From positions 1-25,042 of the forward strand of contig BNTT01000035.1 in the NCBI GenBank assembly GCA_025996815.1: a stretch of DNA of 25,042 nucleotides, read 5' to 3'. This DNA is from Bacteroidia bacterium. GTDB taxonomy: Bacteria > Bacteroidota > Bacteroidia > Bacteroidales > Azobacteroidaceae. A program made the translations under genes and the position numbers. Positions 7,506-16,800 of this stretch are shown here, one piece after another; the stretch's first letter is position 1, and the number at the start of each line of letters is the position of its first letter. Below the pieces are notes generated by a model, which saw only the letters and a program-made list of their open reading frames with translations, was not told the DNA's origin and did not search any database.

Positions 7506-10502
7506 TTACGGTAATTCCTTTATTCTGATATTCTTGAATTTAAGCTCGTTCCCATGACCAAGGAATCCTATATGTCCACTCTTGTTGAATAGTCCCGGAT
7601 GTTCTTTGTGGTCGAGCGTGCCGTTTTTGGCTGCCTCGCGGATATTGCCGTCGAGAATCACTTTGCCGTTGAGCGTGACGCGGATATGGTCGCCGTTGGC
7701 ATAGATTTCTTCTTCATTCCATTCGCCTGCTGGTTTCATGGCACCGTGTTCTGCGGAAATCACGCCATAAACAGAGCCATGGTGTTGATAAGGTGCAATA
7801 TCTTTATACACAGGATGTTCGCAGTCGAGAATTTGAATTTCCATCGCATTGTAAGCGTTGTCGCCATCCATGGGTGCGCGAATGCCCACGCCATTGTTGG
7901 CGGCAGGTGTCAATTGAAATTCAAAACGGAAAATGAAGTTGGCGTATTCTTTCTTCGTGTAAAGATTGCCGCCGAAACTATGGCTCGGGTGTACGCTGAC
8001 GGTGCCTTCTTCGAGTTGATAATCAGCAAGATTGCCTGTCCATTCGTGCATGTTTGTACCATCGAACAGTATTTGGAATCCTTCTTTCTTCTCCTGTGCC
8101 GACAGTTCAAATGGCTTTGGACGTTCCAATTCTTTCACATAGATATTCCGGTAATACACTTTGCTGCCATGCGCCTGCAATTCAAGTTGTTCGAGTGGGA
8201 ATATCGGTTGCGAACGGTCCCAGTAATTTTCAAGAATTACATTGTCGACCACCAATTCGCCATTCAGCAACACCGTTACGCGGTCGCCTATCATTTTGAT
8301 ATACAGATTATTCCATTCGCCCAATTTGTTATCCGCTACTTTGAGCGGTTTGGAGGGATTGGTTTGGTTGTTGTACAACCCGCCGGAGCCGACTTGGGCA
8401 CCCACATTGGTGCGGGCAATGTTCCACATCTGTACTTGGGGTGTGCCGCGCAGATAAACGCCGGCATCGGCTTCGGGCGAAGGTTCCAATTGCCAATCCA
8501 CAACCATTTCAAAGTCGCCGTATTGTTTTTCGGTACAAATATTATCGTAACCCTTACCGTCGAACACTAACAGCCCGTTTTCTACTTTCCAATCCTTGCG
8601 CATCTGTTCATTGGCACCTGTTTGTTTTTTTGCCAATTCCGCCGGTTTCAACTTTGCGCGAACAATCGGATTTTCGACCAAGCCTTTCCAGCCGCTGAGG
8701 TCTTTGCCATTGAAAATGGATACAAAACCCGCTTCGTCGGGCATCTCAGCCAGATATTTGCGGATGGCTTGACGCTGATAATCGGCATCCGGATTGTTCA
8801 ATATCGGCATTATCTTATTCAGCAGGGTTTTTATATCTTGCCCGCTAAAATGGTTGTTCAACGCCAAGTTCATCACCGCAAGGGCTGCCCTCTGTTGCAC
8901 TGCCGGAGCATCCAAATACTGTGCCGCCAAGCGAAGCCCCAAGAATGAATTGGTTTTGCCGAGTTGCTCCAATGCCGCGTTTTTCTGCGCATCGGTGCGA
9001 GCAATTTCCAATGCCTGTGTCAGTTGCAATCGCTGATTTTCGCCTGTCAGACGGTCATCAGATGCCAATTGAATGTATCTGTCAAGGGCTTTGTTGCTGT
9101 ACGTCGATGTTGTTTGCGCAATTTTATACATCTCATCGCTCACCTCCAAGCCGTTCCAATCCAGCAGGGCTTGAAATGCCGCCTCTTTTGCCCGTCCGCT
9201 CTCGCCGGAAAAACGTTCCACGATGATTTTGAGTGCTTTAGGGTCGCCCGTCGTTGCCAACAGCGGATAGTACAAATACCGCTTGTCGGCACCCACTTTG
9301 CTCATTTGGGCAGTACAGAACTCCAATTTCTTCTCGGCAAGCACCACATCCTTCAAAGCCGTATATGCCGCCGCCTGTACCTCCGCAGTCCCTGTGTTGG
9401 TCAAGTTCAGCACCGCATCGAGATGCTTATCCGCCTTGCGGTGGGCTAACAACTTGAGTCCGGCAATCTTGCCCGCATCCGTGGCGGTAGCGATAGCAGA
9501 CGCCACCGGGTCGGCAATATTTCCTTTCGTAGTAAGCAAAGTTTGATACCCCAAGTCGATTGTTTCTGCGTCTGCCGCATTCAACAATCCCGCCAATGCC
9601 TGAATTGCAGGCTCGCCGCCGGTCTTCACCAAGGTTTGGGCTACGGCTGTTTTGAACTCAAAATCGTTGGTGGAAAGCCGCGAAATCAATGCAGGATTAG
9701 CGATTGTCGCAATTAATTCACGCTTGCTTGGACAGTTACATTCGTCCCCCAACCAACGGATGATGTCTAATTGCACCTCCGGCTTTGCTTTTGTAAGTGA
9801 TTGAATCAAAGCAGTATACATTTCTTTCGTTGCATATTCGGATGCAAACGACAGGGCGGCATAACGATACGTCCTGTCGGCATCTTTGAGTGCCGTTTGC
9901 AACAATTTAAGCGCATCTGCCGGCTTGGCAGCCATCTGCGCTCCCAATGCGGCTATCCGCTCGTGCTGCTGAGTGCTTTTTGCCGGCAACGGTGCTTTTT
10001 GGGGCGGTGCCTGTCCGTTGATGGATGCCAATGCTTTGGCGGCAGCATCGCTCACCACCACTGAGGCATCCTTCAAATAAGGTGTCAATTTAGCAACCAC
10101 TTCGTTCTTACCTGCAATCCCTATCAGGCTAATTACAAACGCTTTGTTGTAGGGGTCGTTCACCTTGTCCAGCGACTTCACCAATGCGTTGGCGGTGGTC
10201 AATCGGGCGGCTTCCAAGCCTTCGCCCGTCACGTAGTTTGCCCATCCGCTCAATGCAAATTCCACATTGGCGTTGCTGCCCTTGCCGGGCGGGAGGAGCA
10301 TACCTGTTAATTGCAACACGCCTTCTTCGCCGGTCGTGCTCAACTCTTTGATTTGAGCGTAGTATTGAGAAGTCCGCTCTGCGGGCATTTGCGCCAGCAC
10401 GTCTGCTACAATGGTTTTCGTGGTGCGATTGGCAGGCGTTTGCGCCAATGCCACGAATGAACACAGCAGGAATACACTAATTATTGAATATATCTTTTTC
10501 AT
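7506..10502 (-). CDS. HEAT-repeat protein with two DUF1080 (3-keto-disaccharide hydrolase) domains
   Basis: A 998-aa exported protein with signal peptide MKKIYSIISVFLLCSFVALA. Residues about 30-585 are Ala/Leu-rich helical repeats of HEAT type. Two concanavalin-like DUF1080 domains follow: 592-792 (starting VSIFNGKDLSGWKG) and 807-997 (starting FQILFDGTNMHEWTG, ending FKNIRIKEL). DUF1080 proteins act on 3-keto-glycosides, either as hydrolases or eliminases, and are often coded next to Gfo/Idh/MocA oxidoreductases, as here (13 bp after that gene). The helical repeats may be a scaffold or binding surface. The two DUF1080 copies differ clearly in sequence (for example GVYLRGTPQV against GVGIRAPMDG), so they may have different roles. 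The operon position suggests cleavage of oxidised sugars in the periplasm. Confidence 0.85.
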   Translation of the reverse strand: MKKIYSIISVFLLCSFVALAQTPANRTTKTIVADVLAQMPAERTSQYYAQIKELSTTGEEGVLQLTGMLLPPGKGSNANVEFALSGWANYVTGEGLEAARLTTANALVKSLDKVNDPYNKAFVISLIGIAGKNEVVAKLTPYLKDASVVVSDAAAKALASINGQAPPQKAPLPAKSTQQHERIAALGAQMAAKPADALKLLQTALKDADRTYRYAALSFASEYATKEMYTALIQSLTKAKPEVQLDIIRWLGDECNCPSKRELIATIANPALISRLSTNDFEFKTAVAQTLVKTGGEPAIQALAGLLNAADAETIDLGYQTLLTTKGNIADPVASAIATATDAGKIAGLKLLAHRKADKHLDAVLNLTNTGTAEVQAAAYTALKDVVLAEKKLEFCTAQMSKVGADKRYLYYPLLATTGDPKALKIIVERFSGESGRAKEAAFQALLDWNGLEVSDEMYKIAQTTSTYSNKALDRYIQLASDDRLTGENQRLQLTQALEIARTDAQKNAALEQLGKTNSFLGLRLAAQYLDAPAVQQRAALAVMNLALNNHFSGQDIKTLLNKIMPILNNPDADYQRQAIRKYLAEMPDEAGFVSIFNGKDLSGWKGLVENPIVRAKLKPAELAKKQTGANEQMRKDWKVENGLLVFDGKGYDNICTEKQYGDFEMVVDWQLEPSPEADAGVYLRGTPQVQMWNIARTNVGAQVGSGGLYNNQTNPSKPLKVADNKLGEWNNLYIKMIGDRVTVLLNGELVVDNVILENYWDRSQPIFPLEQLELQAHGSKVYYRNIYVKELERPKPFELSAQEKKEGFQILFDGTNMHEWTGNLADYQLEEGTVSVHPSHSFGGNLYTKKEYANFIFRFEFQLTPAANNGVGIRAPMDGDNAYNAMEIQILDCEHPVYKDIAPYQHHGSVYGVISAEHGAMKPAGEWNEEEIYANGDHIRVTLNGKVILDGNIREAAKNGTLDHKEHPGLFNKSGHIGFLGHGNELKFKNIRIKELP

Positions 10503-10515
10503 AATGTCTGTGATT

Positions 10516-11772
10516 TTAAATGTTCCACGGTGAGCGCATCGGCTGACTCAACAGTCGATTAGCCGCTTCGTCGTTAATAAATTCCAGTTTAACAGGGTCG
10601 AAGTGCAACGTGCGATTCAGTCGCAAGGCAACAACGCCCATATTCACAATCGTTGAGGAGCGGAAACCGTTCTGTTCGTTCAACGCAAAGGGCTTGCGCG
10701 TCTTCACGCTTTCGATAAAGTCGGTCACTTGGGCTTCCGGCTCCGGAAAATCGGCTAATTTTTTCTGCCAATCCGGAATGTCGCAAACAAAGTTTTTATA
10801 CACATTGCCCTTTGTGCCTGCGATATAGGGCGTATCCGGCTTGCCGAAGTCGCCACCCCACAGCACAATCTGACAGCCGTCGTCGTAAGTGTAAGTGATT
10901 GAACGCCAAGTGCCTATGGCATCCGGATGTTGCTGCGGTGCATCCACTTCCACCTTCACCGGACTTGTGTGGTCTTTGCCCAAAATATATTGCACGGGGT
11001 CGATGTAGTGCTGACCCATATCGCCCAGCCCGCCGCCGTCATAATCCCAATAGCCGCGGAACGTTTTGTGCACGCGGTGCGCATTGTAGGGTTTGAGGGG
11101 AGCCGGTCCCAACCACATATCGTAATCCAATTCGGCGGGAATCGGTTGCGGTTCGAGATATTCCTTGCCCGTCCAGTAGAATTTCCAGTCGAAGCCGGTG
11201 TGTTTGCTGATGGTCACTTTCAGCGGACCGCCCAGCAGACCACTCTGAACGAGTTTTTTGAGCGGCTTCACGGGCGTTCCCAATCCGTAGAAGTTGTCAG
11301 CGAAGCGGAACCATGTGTTGAGGCGATACTTGACACCGTATTGTTTCACGGCTTCCATCACCCGCCGCCCCTCGCCGATGGTGCGCGTCATAGGCTTCTC
11401 GCACCAGATGTCTTTGCCGGCTTTGGCTGCCTCCACAGACATAATGCCGTGCCAATGCGGCGGTGTGGCGATATGCACGATGTCCACATTCTTGTCGAGA
11501 ATCAGGTCGCGAAAATCGTGATAGGCGGCAATCTTATCCGCCACGAGCCGCGTCCCCAGCTCCAAATGCTTCTTGTCCACATCACAAACGGCAACCAAAC
11601 GGGTACCGCCATAATTAACATGCCCGCGACCCATACCGCCGACGCCAATAATACCCTTGGTCAGTTGGTCGCTCGGCGCGACAAAGCCCCTGCCCAACAC
11701 ATGACGAGGGACGACCGTAAAAGCCAACGCACATCCCATCGTTTTAAGAAACTCTCTTCTTGTTGTATTCAT
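10516..11772 (-). CDS. Gfo/Idh/MocA-family oxidoreductase, Tat-exported
   Basis: A 418-aa protein. The N-terminus holds a twin-arginine signal (TTRREFLKTMG, Arg5-Arg6), so the enzyme is folded with its NAD(P) cofactor before export. The Rossmann motif GVGGMG is at 43-48, and the family's EKP motif (WCEKPMTRT) is at 123-131 with Lys126. The C-terminal half is the usual alpha/beta dimerisation and substrate domain, with GGGLGDMGQHYID as a family-typical stretch. Such exported members oxidise or reduce sugar hydroxyls, often at C3. Together with the DUF1080 protein next to it this would allow glycoside cleavage through 3-keto intermediates. Its substrate cannot be read from the sequence. Confidence 0.88.
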   Translation of the reverse strand: MNTTRREFLKTMGCALAFTVVPRHVLGRGFVAPSDQLTKGIIGVGGMGRGHVNYGGTRLVAVCDVDKKHLELGTRLVADKIAAYHDFRDLILDKNVDIVHIATPPHWHGIMSVEAAKAGKDIWCEKPMTRTIGEGRRVMEAVKQYGVKYRLNTWFRFADNFYGLGTPVKPLKKLVQSGLLGGPLKVTISKHTGFDWKFYWTGKEYLEPQPIPAELDYDMWLGPAPLKPYNAHRVHKTFRGYWDYDGGGLGDMGQHYIDPVQYILGKDHTSPVKVEVDAPQQHPDAIGTWRSITYTYDDGCQIVLWGGDFGKPDTPYIAGTKGNVYKNFVCDIPDWQKKLADFPEPEAQVTDFIESVKTRKPFALNEQNGFRSSTIVNMGVVALRLNRTLHFDPVKLEFINDEAANRLLSQPMRSPWNI

Positions 11773-11790
11773 AATATTAATGTTTAATCT

Positions 11791-11928
11791 TCAATTTGAT
11801 GCAAGATACTTAAGCCTTTCTTCGGTGGTCATATCCATCATTTCAAGGCTTATCTTGTCCTTAATCTCACGTAATGTCTGCATAATACCCGGTATTATCA
11901 CAGACTTGGGCAATTTACTTGTTTTCAT
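11791..11928 (-). CDS. 45-aa small protein, antitoxin-like
   Basis: An uninterrupted short gene, starting MKTSKLPKSV and ending RLKYLASN. The middle (REIKDKISLEMMDMTTEER) looks like an amphipathic helix. It begins 11 bases after a phylum-type -7 box and ends 18 bp before the oxidoreductase start. Its size and make-up resemble the small antitoxins that precede PIN-type toxins in Bacteroidota, and it shares its first five residues (MKTSK) with the antitoxin-like gene at 24587, but no toxin follows it here. It may be a remnant that supplied the operon with a promoter, or a leader protein. Function is not established. Confidence 0.6.
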   Translation of the reverse strand: MKTSKLPKSVIIPGIMQTLREIKDKISLEMMDMTTEERLKYLASN

Positions 11929-11938
11929 AATTTACCTG

Positions 11939-11967
11939 CAAAGGTACAAAATATTTTGAAAAACAAA
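11939..11967 (-). promoter_or_regulatory. Probable Bacteroidota promoter of the catabolic operon
   Basis: On the minus strand TACCTTTG (11939-11946) fits the -7 consensus TAnnTTTG. A TTTG (11964-11967) lies 17 bp upstream, slightly closer than the usual 19-21. It would start transcription just before the 45-aa gene and could serve the five genes after it. Confidence 0.6.
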
Positions 11968-12021
11968 ACTGCAACCATCTTTTTTTTGCGTATTTATATC
12001 TTCAAATTGTGTGAAATTATT

Positions 12022-12054
12022 CAGGGGCTGCCCTTATTTACGAAACAGCCCCTG
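12022..12054 (-). terminator. Hairpin after susD
   Basis: CAGGGGCTG (12022-12030) pairs perfectly with CAGCCCCTG (12046-12054) around a 15-base loop, 22 bp past the susD stop codon. The 3' tail on the minus strand (AATAATTTC) is only partly U-rich, so termination may be incomplete. It separates susCD from the enzyme operon. Confidence 0.65.
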
Positions 12055-12075
12055 TTTAATTATCAATCCGGATTA

Positions 12076-13860
12076 TTATTCCAATGCAGGATTAAACGTT
12101 CCTCCCCAATTGCTGTTTTGCTCCAAATTCGGATTTTCGTCCAAAACGGTTTTTTGAAGCGGGAAGAAATAAAACGTTTCTTCAACCACAAAAGTGTTTT
12201 CTGCATTCGGATTATACGGCACCCGTTGTTTTACATATCTGAAATCATCGGGCGTCAATTCAAAGTTTTTCGCCTTTTCCTTAGCCGTATTAATAGGCAT
12301 ATCCAAACCGGTCGCTCTATCAATCGCAATACTTTCAAGACCATATTTTTGCAGACCGCTCAGTATCATCATATTGCGGGTACGGCGTAAATCCCAAAAA
12401 CGATGCCCTTCGAAGCAGAACTCAATATTGCGCTCGTCGAGAATGATTTGGCGAAGTTCTTCGCGTGCAGGCGAGGCGGGAAGTCCGTAGTTTCCATCAC
12501 CGGCTTCGATACCTGCCCTTTTGCGGATTTCTTTCAGTATCTCTATTGTTACGTCGGAATGTCCGGCTTCGTTAGCAGCTTCGGCATAAATCATCATCAG
12601 TTCGGCAAAACGCATCTTAATGCAGTCGAGACTATATTGGTCGGTAATCTCCGGTGTTAGTGACAGGTCTAAAGCTTTGCGCACATAAAAACCGGACATA
12701 ACATCGTTCTTGGTTGTAGTAGCCCCGCCTGAATTTGGATTGGTGCCGTACGCATCTGCATCGTCTGCCAAGCCCAATGCCGTATATTGGCGATAGCCGG
12801 CAGCCATTCCTGCTACGGGGAGTTCCTGCCCCGAACATAAAATAGAACTGTAGAACCGAGGGTCTCGGTTTTTCCAAAAACTTTGCATCAAGTCAGTTTC
12901 TGAACTTACATAATACTTACCGGTTGCATCGTCAAACTGCTTTCCATCAGCCATCGGGAAAGCCTTGACCATATCCCAGGTAGGAGTACGCTGTATTTGT
13001 CCCGTACTTAACGATTGCGGACGAAGATGCCAGTCCCAGGTAGCTGTTTTATTCGGATATTCGTTGATAACGGCAAACAACACTTCGGCACCGCCTTCTT
13101 TCACGAAAATATCGCTATAGTTTGGCGTGAGGGCACTACCTTGCTCTTTTGCAAAATCGTATGCGTCTTTGGCGGCTGAGTAAGCATCTGCCCAATAAGC
13201 ATTGGTATAAGGATGGCTCGGATTAAACTGTGGAGATGCCTTATAGAGCAATACTTTGGCTTTGAAGGCTTTCGCATACACCTTGTCGATACGCCCGTAA
13301 TCACCGGAAGACGATGAAATTTTATCCGGCAAGCCAAGGATAGCATCCTCCAAATCCTTGACGATGAAACCGTAGCATTCGGCTGTTGTATTCCGTTGCA
13401 CAAGCAAATCATCCGTTTCTTTGTTTTGAGGAACCTTGATATAAGGTACTCCTCCATGATAGACGACCATATCGAAGTACACATACGCGCGCATAAACAA
13501 GACTTGTGCCGTAAGCAACTGTTTGATATTATCGGGAAGGTCGCCCTGACTTATATCCTGAATGGCTGCGTTGATTCTGCGGATAGTCGTATAATTCCAT
13601 TTCTTATAACTACTTCCGGAGATGGTGATAGTTCCTATATAGAAAGGAATACCGGAAACCTGTTCCGAGTTTTGGTCTGCAGCAGAATCCCAATTGGTAA
13701 ATACCGTAGCATAGAGATTAGTCACATACGCTGTGGCAAGTTTCTCATCGTTCCACACACTGTTGGCATCATAGTCCGACAGATTTTCTATCTCTAACGT
13801 ATCGCAACTCCAAAGAAAGGATACGAGAAAACAACTTATAATAATAAAATACTTATTCAT
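12076..13860 (-). CDS. susD: SusD/RagB-family outer-membrane glycan-binding lipoprotein
   Basis: A 594-aa lipoprotein with signal peptide ending LWSC (Cys19). The length and layout match the SusD family: a TPR-like helical N-terminal part (IRRINAAIQDI, AQVLFMRAYVYFDMV near 135-155) and a C-terminal RagB/SusD segment with RFAELMMIYAEAANE and RNIEFCFEGHRFWDLRR, both family signatures. SusD proteins close over the SusC transporter and present glycan to it at the cell surface. It starts 24 bp after the susC stop, as is standard for these pairs. The ligand cannot be deduced. The symbol denotes the family, not orthology to the starch system. Confidence 0.95.
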   Translation of the reverse strand: MNKYFIIISCFLVSFLWSCDTLEIENLSDYDANSVWNDEKLATAYVTNLYATVFTNWDSAADQNSEQVSGIPFYIGTITISGSSYKKWNYTTIRRINAAIQDISQGDLPDNIKQLLTAQVLFMRAYVYFDMVVYHGGVPYIKVPQNKETDDLLVQRNTTAECYGFIVKDLEDAILGLPDKISSSSGDYGRIDKVYAKAFKAKVLLYKASPQFNPSHPYTNAYWADAYSAAKDAYDFAKEQGSALTPNYSDIFVKEGGAEVLFAVINEYPNKTATWDWHLRPQSLSTGQIQRTPTWDMVKAFPMADGKQFDDATGKYYVSSETDLMQSFWKNRDPRFYSSILCSGQELPVAGMAAGYRQYTALGLADDADAYGTNPNSGGATTTKNDVMSGFYVRKALDLSLTPEITDQYSLDCIKMRFAELMMIYAEAANEAGHSDVTIEILKEIRKRAGIEAGDGNYGLPASPAREELRQIILDERNIEFCFEGHRFWDLRRTRNMMILSGLQKYGLESIAIDRATGLDMPINTAKEKAKNFELTPDDFRYVKQRVPYNPNAENTFVVEETFYFFPLQKTVLDENPNLEQNSNWGGTFNPALE

Positions 13861-13884
13861 AATATATATATTTTTTTTAATTAG

Positions 13885-16800
13885 TTAGAATGAAAAATTT
13901 AACCCACACGTGAATGACTTCATCAAAGGATACGAGTCATAGTAAGCCTGTTCCGGATCCATCAGTTCGTTGACTTCGGAAATAGAGAACAGGTTCGTTC
14001 CGTTGAAGAACACTTGTGCCTGCGTCAACCCCAGCGGTTTCAGCACAGCCTTGGGAATTGAGTATCCAATATTCAGGTTCTTGAGGCGAATGTAAGCACC
14101 GTTTCTTTGCCAAAACGTAGACCTGCCCACACCTGATTCGTACCAGCCCGATCCTACCACGCGCGGATATTTACCATTCGGATTTTCAGGAGTCCACACT
14201 TCAGAACTTGTCCATATCGGGAAATAAGGACGGTTATCACCTCCGTGTTGATAGAAACCGGCATCATAACCCGACATAAACTTGTCATAATTGCCTACTC
14301 CCTGAAAGTGCATGGACAAACTAATTCCTTTCCATGTTATTTCGCCTCCGAAACCGTAATTGATACGTGGCACCGCATTGTCGGACAACAGATTATATTG
14401 GTCATTACCGTCTATTTTCCCGTCAGGTCCGAGCGAATAGCCGTCACCGCGTGTATCCTTATAAAGAATACCGCCCAGATACGGGTCACGTCCGTATTGC
14501 TTAAAGCCTTGCGCTTTCAATTCGTCCACTTGTTCTTGTGTACGAATCAGACCAATAGCGATAAGTCCGGTTTGGCGTCCACTGGAATATCCCACTTGTG
14601 ATAAATCCTGTAAATTTCCTGTCTTGTAAAGAGCCGACTCGTCCAGTATATCCCAGCGATCTTTGGCATATCCCATATTTGCATAAGCCGAATACTGAAT
14701 CTTGCCATCTGCGGCTTTATCCCGCCATGTGACTGTTAATTCGCCGCCTTTCCACGAGCGTGCGGCATAGTTTTCAGGAGCCAAAGATTGTCCGTAAGTA
14801 CTGGGTAACGTAGCAGTCCTTGCGCCAAGTATATCTGTTTCCTTTCGGTAGAAGACATCTACGGTGCCCGACAGTCTGTTATTCAGGAATCCAACATCAA
14901 CTCCCGCATTATAGGTTGTAGAGGTAGCCCATGTTAAGTTTGGATTCGGAGTGGCTCCCGGCACAATGCCTTGCAGATAAGACGAGCCAAAGATATAGGA
15001 ACTGCCCGAGGTATATTTCGACAGGTATGAAAATGGAGTGATTTTATTGCCACTGACATCAAGGTCGTTACCGGTCGTACCATACGATAAGCGGAGTTTC
15101 AGGTCGCTCAGCCAATCGCGTGTAGATTCCATGAAGTTTTCCTGATTAATACGCCATGCCGCCGAAACAGACGGAAATAATCCCCAACGTTTGCCGGGCG
15201 CGAACAAGGTATTACCATCGTAACGGAAAGAAAATTCAGCGATATACTTTTGGGCGTAATTGTAGTTGAAACGACCTATCCACGACAAATGAGCACCGGT
15301 ATATTCATTAGCGTCACCATATCTTTTTTCCGTATCGTCCGAAAAAGCATACATTTGGTCGATATATGTCAGCGGTTGCTCACCTTTCGCATACACATAC
15401 TCGCCGCCATTGGTAGCTTGTTCGAATACCGCCATCGCCGAAACGCTATGTTTGCCGAATACCCGGTCGTAGTTGAGGAACCAGTTGAATTGTTGGCTCC
15501 ACAATATTTTCATGCCATATTGCAGGCTTTCGGTCGAATTAAAAGAGAAAATACTGTATTTGGTCAGGTCAAGTGGCGCAGGCAGGAAACGGTTGCCCGC
15601 CGGGTCTGCGCGCTGAAATACATAATTCTTTTGAAACGTCAGAAATTTTTTGCGCATATAGTCATCACCGGTATAATTGTACATCACCTTTGTGGATAAT
15701 CCTGAAGTGACAGCACTTAAATCTATATTAAAGGTAAGCGTTCCGTTCATGTTGCGCTTACGGGTTTTGACATAACGATTGCCGATTACCTGGTCCACCG
15801 GATTCCAGCCTGTCCACGACCCTATTTCAGGGCGTATCGGATAATCTGTTACTTCATTAGCCGGTGTTCCGTCGGCATACGAATAGAAAGGCAATGTCCT
15901 CATGGCGTTAAAAGTGCAACGGTACATGTCGTACACATCCTGACTGTCGTCAGGCGACCCCGTCCAATAGAACCGCTTGCCGTCGGTCTGATATGCCGAT
16001 AAATTGAGATTGACCGATATTGCCTTGGATAATTTGGCTGTCAGATTGGAACGGAGATTGTATTTGCCGTTTTCCAGATTAACATACGAGCCTTCTTCTT
16101 TCATATAGCCGGTCATAATATAGTATTGGAATTTGTCGCTACCGCCTGTCACACTCAATGAATGTTTGGTATTCCACGGTGTCTGCCATATCCAGTCATT
16201 GACATTGTAATCACGGTTTTCGAAATACGCAAATTCTTCCGGTCCATTGGGCAAAGCCCGTCCTTTAAATTCCGCGACGCGGTTCTGATAAATCAGCTCA
16301 TCGGTGGCTGTCATCAGGTCGCTGAACAATGTTTGGGTAGGCTTGCTGAACGAGTAAGTTCCCTGATAGTCGAACCGGGGCTTGGCTATCGAGGCATCGC
16401 CTCTTTTGGTTGTAACCAATATTACGCCGTTACCTGCCGATGTACCGAAGATGGAAGCAGTGGCAGCATCCTTCAGGAAACTCATCTGTTCTACTTCGGT
16501 GGCTTCCAAGGCATCGAAAGCTTCCTTGTTAGAGAGAATGCCGTCGATGACGAATAAAGGCTCGTCAAAACCGCCGCGCATTCGGATAGAAGAAGTAGCT
16601 CCTATCAGTCCTGAATTTCCAACGATAGTCACTCCGGGCGCACGTCCTGCCAGAGTGTTCGAGATATTAGACGTAGGAATAGCAGTCAGGTCATTGGATT
16701 TCACATTTGTGATGGCACCTGTCAGATTTGCTTTTTTCTGTGTGCCATAGCCGACCACTACTACCTCGTCAAGGCTTTGCGTGTCATCTGTTAAAATGAC

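Noticed and set aside
7599..8570. Long plus-strand open frame (323 codons) opposite the DUF1080 gene
   Set aside because: It is antisense to a well-supported gene, shows no recognisable domain and has a composition typical of the reverse strand of a GC-rich coding frame.
10927..11787. Plus-strand open frame of 286 codons opposite the oxidoreductase
   Set aside because: Shadow of a gene with clear Rossmann and EKP motifs; no own promoter or domain.
13396..13797. Plus-strand open frame opposite susD
   Set aside because: Antisense shadow of a confidently identified SusD gene.
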